Source: Sulfuriferula multivorans
GTDB lineage: Bacteria; Pseudomonadota; Gammaproteobacteria; Burkholderiales; Sulfuriferulaceae
Direction of reading: 5' to 3'
NCBI RefSeq assembly: GCF_003851125.1
Contig: NZ_BGOW01000005.1
Span: forward strand, 1 to 64,000
DNA length: 64,000 nt
A model generated the notes under the pieces. That model did no database searches, was not told the origin of the DNA, and saw nothing but the letters and a program-made list of their open reading frames with translations. The first letter of the stretch is position 1. Each line of letters opens with the position of its first letter. Positions 1-7,615 of this stretch are shown piece after piece. A program made the translations under genes and the position numbers.

Positions 1-98
1 CGGGCTGTACTACTTTGCGTTTGGTCATGGTTTTCCTTTGGAGGTGGCAGTCTCCTGCCTAATGACCGTTTACACAAAATTATTTACACCCTCAATTC
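1..98 (-). mobile_element. Terminal end of an insertion sequence (IS256-like), with transposase start
   Basis: Read on the minus strand, a terminal sequence beginning GAGGGTGTAAATAATTTTG near position 93 is followed by a small hairpin and a ribosome binding site (AAAGGA). An ATG at 28-26 then opens the frame MTKRKVVQP, which runs off the window. A terminal repeat followed within about 65 nt by a basic transposase-like N-terminus is the layout of IS256/mutator-type elements. The family assignment is from memory of such ends, not from a search. The element interrupts the kinase reading frame at about 92-94, so this is one boundary of an inserted element whose body lies outside the window. Confidence 0.5.
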
Positions 99-646
99 CA
101 ACAGTCAAATCGGCTCCTACCAAGAACCCCCTCCAAGTCATCAGCGACCCATTCCATGGCGATGTAGTGCTCGTCGGTGTCCTGGTCGAATCCCGAATCG
201 AATATCTGGACTATATTTGGATGTTGGAGGTCGGAAAGCGCTTGTGTCTCTCGTCGAAATGATTCTTCGACAACTGGGTCAGTACCGCCTATCGGACGGA
301 AAACCTTGAGCGCAACATGCTGTTCTTCCTGGGTATCAAACGCCCGATAAACTGAAGCGATGCCTCCTGAACGCGGCTCCCCGCTAATTAAATAGCGACC
401 ATCAGCCAACAGTCTCTTATTGGTTTCTTTCTTATTCTTTATCCCGCTCAACGTCAGCGTTTCTTTTTGGGCGCTCAATCTTAATTCTCCTTGTCCAATT
501 CGATTTCTGTTGAACTGAAATCTCAGATATCTATTTACATCAATCCAAGTTTCCAGAGGTAAGCCCATCCCACGTCCAACACCAACCACCGGGTGCGGTA
601 GAGGCGTTCCAAGCCGCCGGTACTGGCCAGAGGGTTCGGAATTCAC
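92..646 (-). pseudogene. Serine/threonine protein kinase, N-lobe only, cut by an insertion sequence
   Basis: The 184-residue frame carries the N-lobe of a Hanks-type kinase: a degenerate glycine-rich loop (EPRSGGIASVYRAFD), the ATP-binding lysine (VALKVF), a helix-C glutamate (ESFRRETQALSDL followed by HPNIV) and the hinge (YIAMEWV). The catalytic HRD loop and DFG motif are absent, because the frame meets a stop exactly where the terminal sequence of an insertion element begins. The first 80 residues are not kinase-like and the true start may be an internal Met near residue 27. It follows the coiled-coil ATPase gene by 18 nt in the same direction and was probably the last gene of the defence operon. 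PglW of phage-growth-limitation/BREX type 2 systems is a precedent for a kinase in such loci. As seen it should be non-functional. Confidence 0.75.
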
Positions 647-664
647 TGAAGGCGTGTTCGTCGT

Positions 665-2641
665 TCATTCAAAAAGCTGCGGCAGCAAGCGTCGTTTGAA
701 GAGCAAATGCTCTTCTGCGCCTGGAAGTAACTCCAAAACAACGTACCGTGTTGTCTGAAGTGCTGCAGGTGGAGCGGAGGTTGTCGTCACGATGTATTGA
801 AACGGGACAGCCCCATCAGCAAACATCAACTCGGCTGCCTCTGCCGCAGTCAATAAGAATTCGCGATACAAGCGCTCGCTCATATCGGCCTCACGGGGGC
901 AATCGTGCACGGCAAACCCGGGATGATGGCTTTCTAGGGCGATCGCCGCGTCAAGCAGGCATGTCATGTCGCCAAGAAGCACTTCGAGAACCTGATAGGC
1001 TTCCCCGCCCACCGAAATCTCGAACGGATGGTCGTCGGATTCAGGAACGAATCTGCCATAGCCTTCCTCGCCGAGCAGCCTTGCGGCAATTGACCGGGTC
1101 AGCACTTTGAGGGCCTCTGCCCGTACAGAGTGCACTTGGTTTTGCTTGACCAAGGCAGTTTTCTTGGCGTTTAGCTCCTGAGTAAGCTTCTGTTGCTGGC
1201 TTCGTGCAAGCTCCAGTTCTCGGGAATCTTTCCCTCCGGCGCGAGCAGCGATACGCGGTTGCAAATCACCCCAAACCGATTTGAGGTAATCGCGCTGCGC
1301 CTCACTCGTGCCTATACGAACTTGGAGCCGCCGAATCTCTGCCTGCTTTGCGTTGACAAGAGAGACTTGGTGACGCAGCTCAGCGGTTGCTGCTTGTTCT
1401 GTCACCGTTGCCGCTTGCACTGCTGCCCTGAGCTTGGGTTTGTTGGCCTCGGCTTCACGCTGGCTGAGACGCCACGGCAAGCTAGGCGTGCTCCGGCGAC
1501 TGAGAATGTAGTCACATTTTGAAAAATCAACATCGCCATGGCGACAATGTCCTGCAAGATTTTCTAGCTGCTGTAACTCGGTCGTCAGGCGAATGTAATC
1601 CGCTTCGTTGGCGTCCAGCAAAGATTGAGCAATCTCCCGTTCCTTTTCACGAATCGCCGCCTCACGGCGGAGCGCTTCAAGCTCGACCAGCAACGGTGCC
1701 AAGTTCTCCTCTGCTGCTTCAGTTTCGCGTTCCAACGTGGTTTCGGCTCTCACGGCTTCAGCCAGTGCATCCGCCACCATCGACTGCAATGACGGCCCCA
1801 AAATCGTCTCTAAAACGGGCAAGTCGTCATCTGCCTTGAACTGCGCTCTAAGCTTTCGCTCTAAATGAGCCAGCTCAAAAATTGACTCGCGTTCCAATGC
1901 CTCTAATTCTTGCTCAAGGTTAATCAAGTCAGATTGTGCATGCTCCACCTCTCGCATAAGTCGGTCGGTATCGGCATCCAGCAAGCCCAACACAGTGTGG
2001 ACAAAAAGGGGAGGATCTTGCCTGGGCCGGCGAAACCCCAATCCGTCGCCATCGCGCCAATGGAAAAAACCATCGAAACGCGTCTTCTGGTCGCGAATAC
2101 ACCAGGCCAGCAGGTGACGCCATTCCAGAGTCTGGCTGCTGCCAGGTAGCGACGTAGCCGGCAGCTTGGCGATGAATGCCTCATGTAGTGCAGCCGAAAA
2201 TGCCGAGAAATCGCCATCCAACCCACCGGCGAGCAAGGATTCGAGCTCTTCTCCCTTACCCGCGCTAGAGTGACTATGCGTACCGTATGGACGGTAAACG
2301 AGCCACGTCGTCCCATCCACATGAACCTTGGCGGCTACGCCGCCCTTCGGAAAACCAGCCAGAGCCTTCTCGCGCAGCGACGATATCGACGGTGCCTCAT
2401 CGCCCAGGCAGTAACGAAGCAGCAGGCACAAGGATGTCTTGCCGACACCGTGCCCGGCGCTTGCCAAGCCCGAGGCCGCTTCGGATTCAGGTTCTCTCGC
2501 CCAAACAATATTCAGGCCCGGATGCAAATCAATGGTCCGAACGACAGCAAGAGGTTCCTTGGATTCAAGCAGCCATAGCCGCTCGATCCAGAGGCGCGGA
2601 AAGGATCGAGGCGTTGAATCAGCTTGTAACCAAGTTGCCAT
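665..2641 (-). CDS. SMC/RecN-like coiled-coil ATPase of the defence island
   Basis: 658 residues. A Walker A motif (GHGVGKTS, residues 63-70) follows an ABC/SMC-style opening (DLHPGLNIVWA). Long coiled-coil stretches rich in Glu, Ala and Leu occupy roughly residues 220-340 and 400-510. A C-terminal segment (GFAVHDCPREADMSERLYREF) sits where the Walker B/D-loop of DUF2326-like ATPases would be, with HDCP in place of a canonical DEP. The size and the head/coil/head plan match DUF2326 and the ABC-three-component ATPases found in defence islands. It lies 9 nt downstream of the methyltransferase gene and is followed 18 nt later by the interrupted kinase. The role is inferred from context: DNA sensing or bridging powered by ATP. 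The exact family is unconfirmed. Confidence 0.7.
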   Translation of the reverse strand: MATWLQADSTPRSFPRLWIERLWLLESKEPLAVVRTIDLHPGLNIVWAREPESEAASGLASAGHGVGKTSLCLLLRYCLGDEAPSISSLREKALAGFPKGGVAAKVHVDGTTWLVYRPYGTHSHSSAGKGEELESLLAGGLDGDFSAFSAALHEAFIAKLPATSLPGSSQTLEWRHLLAWCIRDQKTRFDGFFHWRDGDGLGFRRPRQDPPLFVHTVLGLLDADTDRLMREVEHAQSDLINLEQELEALERESIFELAHLERKLRAQFKADDDLPVLETILGPSLQSMVADALAEAVRAETTLERETEAAEENLAPLLVELEALRREAAIREKEREIAQSLLDANEADYIRLTTELQQLENLAGHCRHGDVDFSKCDYILSRRSTPSLPWRLSQREAEANKPKLRAAVQAATVTEQAATAELRHQVSLVNAKQAEIRRLQVRIGTSEAQRDYLKSVWGDLQPRIAARAGGKDSRELELARSQQQKLTQELNAKKTALVKQNQVHSVRAEALKVLTRSIAARLLGEEGYGRFVPESDDHPFEISVGGEAYQVLEVLLGDMTCLLDAAIALESHHPGFAVHDCPREADMSERLYREFLLTAAEAAELMFADGAVPFQYIVTTTSAPPAALQTTRYVVLELLPGAEEHLLFKRRLLPQLFE

Positions 2642-2650
2642 CGTGTCCTC

Positions 2651-5600
2651 TCAACCTACACCGCTGTCGCGTTCGCCCTGCTCGTTGCTTGACATGTCAG
2701 CGCTTTGAGCACGCCGCCGCTGCGCATCGAGTGCCAAGATCAAATCGGCCAATTCCGTTTGTACGGGACTCATTCGTACATCCGCCGGGATTGGATTGAC
2801 CCCCGGCCTGAACAGGGTTGTTTCACCTTTACGCTCTCGACGGACCGAACCACTCGCCTCCAGGCGCTCAACAAACTGTGGAATCAACGCCAGCGCCTCG
2901 GGCGAGGTCAGTGCAGTCATGCTCCCTACCAGTGACTGAAGCCGCTCGGCTTGTTTCGATTCAAGCAACAGTTCCGGGTAGCCGGTTCGCGTTGCGGAAG
3001 CAACCATCTCCTGCAACTCGGCAACGGAAATGCCCACCCCACACTGAGCGACCAGCGCAGCAACCAGCCCCGCCAGTTCGGCCTCGCTTTCGTTCCGGAT
3101 GACCGCAAGTTCAGAGTAAACAACCAAAACCCCATGATCCGGCAACACTGTGGGAACGAGCTCTCCCGACTCCAGCCTATCCCACGCCTCCAGCACCAGC
3201 CGCCGGGTGCGGTATTCGCCGAACTCACGCATCTCGCTGTTCTTGAGCACGCGGAAGGTTTCGCTGGGGTAGTCCTCGCCCATGACGTCAGCGGGGTCAA
3301 GGATGTAGCGGAGTTCGTCGCGGGTGATGCTGTAGAGGCGGGCGTACCAAGCGTCGAGTTCGGCGCGGATCTGGGCACGGCGCTCCGGGTTCCAGGCGAA
3401 GGGGGTAACCCGCTGGTCAGCCGGACGGGGGTCGTAGGCGGCGAGGTCGTCGGCCCAAGGCTTGAGATTGTGGGCGGTGTAGGTGAGTTCCAGCACGCGC
3501 GGGACGATGTAGGCGAGGTCGGCTTCGGTATAGCGGTCAGGGGGGAACACCGGGAACTGCTTAACTATGAAGAAGTTTAAGTTCGTTCCACCAATTTTCT
3601 GCCGTGCCACGAAGTCAAGAACCAAGGTTCCTAGGTTACCAATCAAAGCAGCCCAAGACCTTGCATTCCGTGTAGAAATCAATATTGGAAGGCTATTGCC
3701 AGCCGCAATGCGTGGCACTGCCGTAGCGATAAATGAACGCTCATTTGTCGCATTCGTAATGCCTCGAAAGCCCATCAACCAGCGGCGGCTACGGGCATCC
3801 ATCCAAGTGTCGAGCAAGACCAGCAGCGCCGCCGGTTCGGCGATGGCTTGGGCCAGGGTCGCAAGTTCCGCGTCGTTCAGCCCTACCTCGTCGTCCTGCA
3901 AGGCCCATTTACCGAACTCGATCAGGGCCTTTTTGCCGCTGATGTCAGCCGCCTTGAGCGCTTGCGCTAACGCCGGGAACCGCTGTACCAAACCCGCTTC
4001 GGCAATCTTTAGGCCTTGCAGGCGCTGGCGGCTGGACCAGTCGTCACCCTCTTCCGGCGCTCCGGCGGCGCGGCGAAACAGTTCGCCCGCCACCCAGGCG
4101 GCGATAGCGAACTGGAGTTTCTGCTCGTCCTCGGCTTGGTCGCTCGGACTGGCAATGTGCATGCCCAGCCAGGCGTTGGCCACCCGCGCCGGCACCCGGG
4201 CGATCCGGGCCAGCACCTCGCGCTCGTCTACCCAGTAGCGCGGGCGCACCACAAAGTCGGGTTCTGCCTTCTGGGCATCGGTGCAGTCTTCAGTGTCCAG
4301 ACCATCCGGCCTGGCAGGCGCGGCCACATAGGTGGCCCAGCGGTGGTCGAATTGGTGGATCATCTTGGCTTCGTATAGTGGCAAGCGCGGCGCTTCGCCG
4401 GGAGCGGCGGGCTCATCGCGGAACAGGCCGCTATCGTTGGACATGTCGAGCATCCGCATGAAACGGATGCCCCACGGATTCTTATCCGTTTCACCCTCCT
4501 CGATCAGTACCGGCGCTGCGCGGTAGAGCTTCTTGGTCAGCTCGGCGTCGCGCTGGCTGCGGAACACCGGGCAGGTGCGGGTGTTGGGGTTGATAAGGCG
4601 GAATTCGTCGGGGGTGAGGGTGAAGCGACGATGCTGGTCCCCGAGGTGCTCAACAGAAAGAGCGTAGTGAACCAGTTGCGCGGCTTCCGCCTTTGGCCCA
4701 AGTGTCACCAGCGCAAACGGCGTGTCTGGATGCACCGCAGGAAAGATTCGCTTGGCGTTATCGAAACCAAAGAAAGATGCAAGTCTGCCCGTTTGGGATA
4801 TGGCCTGAAAGAAATGCTTGGTTGAATCGTCAGTACCGAGGCCGGATTGCACAATAAAACCGGTACGTCCAGTGGGCGCTACAAGCTGGAAAAAACTCTC
4901 GGCAAACAAGGCATAGGTATTGACGTCGCCCACGCCGGTTAACGGGTAGCGGCCGCTATCATGGGCGTAGAGGCTGGCGGCCTCCGCACCACGTCGGGCG
5001 CTGATGAATTCCTCGTGCAACCGCATCTCGGCCCGATTGGGCGGGCTCAATCCTTCGGCAGCTTCCACGTCCGGGAACAGGGTGTGCAGCAGGAGGCCTT
5101 GTTGCAGCCATTCGATGCGCTGGCCGCGTTCGGCTTTGTTTTTGGCCATGGCCACTAAAGGGCTGCGGGCGGCAAAGAATTCTTCTTCCTGCAACTTGAT
5201 TCGCTCCCAAGGTGGATTGCCCAGCATGACCGAGAAGCCACCCCGAGCCCGCACTTGGGGAAAGGCCAGCCACCAGTGGAACACGCCGTGCGCGCGGCAG
5301 AGTTCCTGGGCCGCGTTGTCCACCTCGGGCTTGCTCTGCCCACCGTTGATGATGCCCCACAGATAGCCGGACAGGGGGATGTGCGGCGCGTCCTGGGGTA
5401 GTTTGGGGGCGAGAAAAGCAGCGACATAGGTGTCCGCCAGGTGTGCCAGGATGCTGTGCCGCGCCTGGTCGGCTGCCTGTGCCCAAGCGGCGCGTTTGGC
5501 CTCGATGCCGGCAAGGCTGTCGTCGGCCAGATGTTCGACTGCATCAGCTTGGGTGGCCAGATCGGTCTTGGTAAACAGGTCGCCGGCGGTGATAGCCTGC

Positions 5601-7612
5601 CAGCTTTTGAGATCGGCCTTGTTCTGTTTTTTCAGTGCACTGGCGGTAGCTTTATCGTCGCCAGAGAGTGCAGCGTAGGCTTCATCAGGAATACCGTTTT
5701 CCAGCACCTTGGGATCGAGCACGCCGAGTAGCGCGTCGCCGACTTGCAGGTGGTGGTCGAGGAAGCTGAGCGGCATGTCAGGCGTATAGGCCTCCAGCCA
5801 CAACGCAGTCTTGGCCAGGGCAATGGCCATGGGGTTCTTGTCGACGCCAAAGATGCAATGGCTGACCACATCACGCAGGGCGTGACGGTAGTCGGCCTGA
5901 CTAGGCGCGCCACTGGGGGCGCGGAGCTTGGCGACTTCGTCCGCCAAGCGACGGGCGGCGGCGAGCAGAAAATGGCCAGATCCGCAGGCAGGGTCGCAGA
6001 TGGTGATGTCGAGTAGGGCTTCCACTGGGCGTTGCGGATTCGCCCGCAGGGTGCCGGCAATGACCGGCTCCAGCGCGGACTGGATAAGTTCCTGCACTAG
6101 AGGGTCGGGGGTGTAGTAGCTGCCGGTGAGCTTGCGGGTGTTACCGCGGGTGGAAGCGGTGGTGTCATCGTCGCCCACAAACGCCAGCCGAGCGGCATGC
6201 GCCTGAGTGAGGTTTTGCAGATCGGGCACCAATTCCAGGAGACTTTCGTAGACGCTGCCGAGTTCTTCCGGGCCCATGTCGCGGTAATTGACGCGGGTGA
6301 GGCCAGTGGGCTCGCGGAAGTAGCCGAGCTGGAAGATGGCAGCAAGCAGCCAGCGATTTTCGATCTGGGCAGCGCCGAGGTGGGCGCACTGGTCGGCATC
6401 GAACAGCCCGCCCAGCGCAGGCAATGCCAGTGCCGGTTCCCCCCGCCCAAGGGCATCGAAGGTGATGGACAGGGCCTGCCAGAGATCGCTGTGGGTGTCG
6501 AAGCCGCTGCGGCGAGCAGCGCGCTCGCGCAGCCAGGTGAGCGAATAGCCGGCGAGATAGCGCTGCTGGACGTCCTTGGGGCTGTTGGGAGTAAAGATGA
6601 GCGGCAGGCCGGTGGCGCCTTCGGTGCGGTCTTCCACGGTGGCTAGGAAAATAAGGCGATAGACCAAGCGCAGCAGTTCTTCGAAGAAGGCCTGTTTGGA
6701 CAAGCCGTTTTCCTGTTGCAGTGCTTGGCGCAGGGCGTTGTTGTCGCGGTGGCTGAGGAAGCCGGTGCCGAGCGCCCTTAGCGCCTCGGCGACGCCGTCG
6801 CGCAGACGATCTCGGGCACGCACGCCGGCTTCCTGACCGGCATTGCGCCAGCGTTCCCATGCGCAGTCGGCGGGGTCGAAAGGCGCCCCAGCTCCGCTCC
6901 CGCCCTGCGCAGAAGAAGCACCCGCAAAACGGCTGGCATGCGCCAGCAGCCAGAACGCAACGAAGTCGGCGTACAGCTCTTCGGTGAAGATGGCCTCGAG
7001 GTCGATTTCCACATAGACCGGGCGGGTGAGGCTGGGGTTGTCACGCAGGATGCGGAGGCGCAGACCATTGCTAACCACGGCCCAAAGCGCGTCATCCGAG
7101 GCGTTGAGGGCTTCCTGCGCCAGCATGAAGGGGGAACGGCGACGGACCTTGCCGGTTTCCGGGTTCGTCTCGCCAAAACGATCATCCGGCACATCCAGCC
7201 CCTGGTTGTGGGCAGCCAAGATGAGGGGCACGCGCCCGCCACCGGAGAGATGGTCGATGTTGTAAGTGTGGCCCGAGGCATGGATGCGCGCGCTCTCCTC
7301 CAGATCAGTAAATCCCAGGACGCTGCGAAGCAACGGCAGCAGGAATTCGCGCAGGGTGAGGTTGTGGGCATTAATGTCGGTGCGCTGACGCTGCGTCTGA
7401 AAGTCAGTCCAAAGGTTCTGGGCGATCTTCCAGTAGCGAGCAACCTCGTCACGCAGTTTGAGGCCACGGGGAATGCTGTAATGATTTTCGGTCTGCTCGG
7501 TTTTGTCGGGAGTTTGCAGGCTGGTGAGGCGCGCAAGTTCGTCGGCGGGGATCAGGCCGCCTTCTATACGGATGGCCTGATAGCCAAGCTGGGTGGTGGA
7601 GCGACGCGCCAT
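2651..7612 (-). CDS. Large Eco57I/PglX-like adenine-specific DNA methyltransferase of a DISARM-like locus
   Basis: 1653 residues. N6-adenine methyltransferase motif I (DPACGSGHFL, about 540-549) and motif IV NPPW (799-802) are intact. A specificity and C-terminal region of about 800 residues follows. The N-terminal 230 residues contain WAVVSNGLRLRIL and VYVEIDLEAIF, which resemble the N-terminal module of type IIG/IIL enzymes. I see no certain PD-ExK nuclease residues, so nuclease activity is not claimed. The length is above that of most type IIG enzymes and in the range of PglX/DrmMI-type enzymes. It sits 3 nt downstream of the SNF2 helicase gene and 9 nt upstream of the ATPase gene. It probably marks host DNA so that the system spares self. 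Alternative: a type IIG restriction-modification enzyme recruited to the locus. Confidence 0.85.
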   Translation of the reverse strand: MARRSTTQLGYQAIRIEGGLIPADELARLTSLQTPDKTEQTENHYSIPRGLKLRDEVARYWKIAQNLWTDFQTQRQRTDINAHNLTLREFLLPLLRSVLGFTDLEESARIHASGHTYNIDHLSGGGRVPLILAAHNQGLDVPDDRFGETNPETGKVRRRSPFMLAQEALNASDDALWAVVSNGLRLRILRDNPSLTRPVYVEIDLEAIFTEELYADFVAFWLLAHASRFAGASSAQGGSGAGAPFDPADCAWERWRNAGQEAGVRARDRLRDGVAEALRALGTGFLSHRDNNALRQALQQENGLSKQAFFEELLRLVYRLIFLATVEDRTEGATGLPLIFTPNSPKDVQQRYLAGYSLTWLRERAARRSGFDTHSDLWQALSITFDALGRGEPALALPALGGLFDADQCAHLGAAQIENRWLLAAIFQLGYFREPTGLTRVNYRDMGPEELGSVYESLLELVPDLQNLTQAHAARLAFVGDDDTTASTRGNTRKLTGSYYTPDPLVQELIQSALEPVIAGTLRANPQRPVEALLDITICDPACGSGHFLLAAARRLADEVAKLRAPSGAPSQADYRHALRDVVSHCIFGVDKNPMAIALAKTALWLEAYTPDMPLSFLDHHLQVGDALLGVLDPKVLENGIPDEAYAALSGDDKATASALKKQNKADLKSWQAITAGDLFTKTDLATQADAVEHLADDSLAGIEAKRAAWAQAADQARHSILAHLADTYVAAFLAPKLPQDAPHIPLSGYLWGIINGGQSKPEVDNAAQELCRAHGVFHWWLAFPQVRARGGFSVMLGNPPWERIKLQEEEFFAARSPLVAMAKNKAERGQRIEWLQQGLLLHTLFPDVEAAEGLSPPNRAEMRLHEEFISARRGAEAASLYAHDSGRYPLTGVGDVNTYALFAESFFQLVAPTGRTGFIVQSGLGTDDSTKHFFQAISQTGRLASFFGFDNAKRIFPAVHPDTPFALVTLGPKAEAAQLVHYALSVEHLGDQHRRFTLTPDEFRLINPNTRTCPVFRSQRDAELTKKLYRAAPVLIEEGETDKNPWGIRFMRMLDMSNDSGLFRDEPAAPGEAPRLPLYEAKMIHQFDHRWATYVAAPARPDGLDTEDCTDAQKAEPDFVVRPRYWVDEREVLARIARVPARVANAWLGMHIASPSDQAEDEQKLQFAIAAWVAGELFRRAAGAPEEGDDWSSRQRLQGLKIAEAGLVQRFPALAQALKAADISGKKALIEFGKWALQDDEVGLNDAELATLAQAIAEPAALLVLLDTWMDARSRRWLMGFRGITNATNERSFIATAVPRIAAGNSLPILISTRNARSWAALIGNLGTLVLDFVARQKIGGTNLNFFIVKQFPVFPPDRYTEADLAYIVPRVLELTYTAHNLKPWADDLAAYDPRPADQRVTPFAWNPERRAQIRAELDAWYARLYSITRDELRYILDPADVMGEDYPSETFRVLKNSEMREFGEYRTRRLVLEAWDRLESGELVPTVLPDHGVLVVYSELAVIRNESEAELAGLVAALVAQCGVGISVAELQEMVASATRTGYPELLLESKQAERLQSLVGSMTALTSPEALALIPQFVERLEASGSVRRERKGETTLFRPGVNPIPADVRMSPVQTELADLILALDAQRRRAQSADMSSNEQGERDSGVG

Positions 7613-7615
7613 GGC

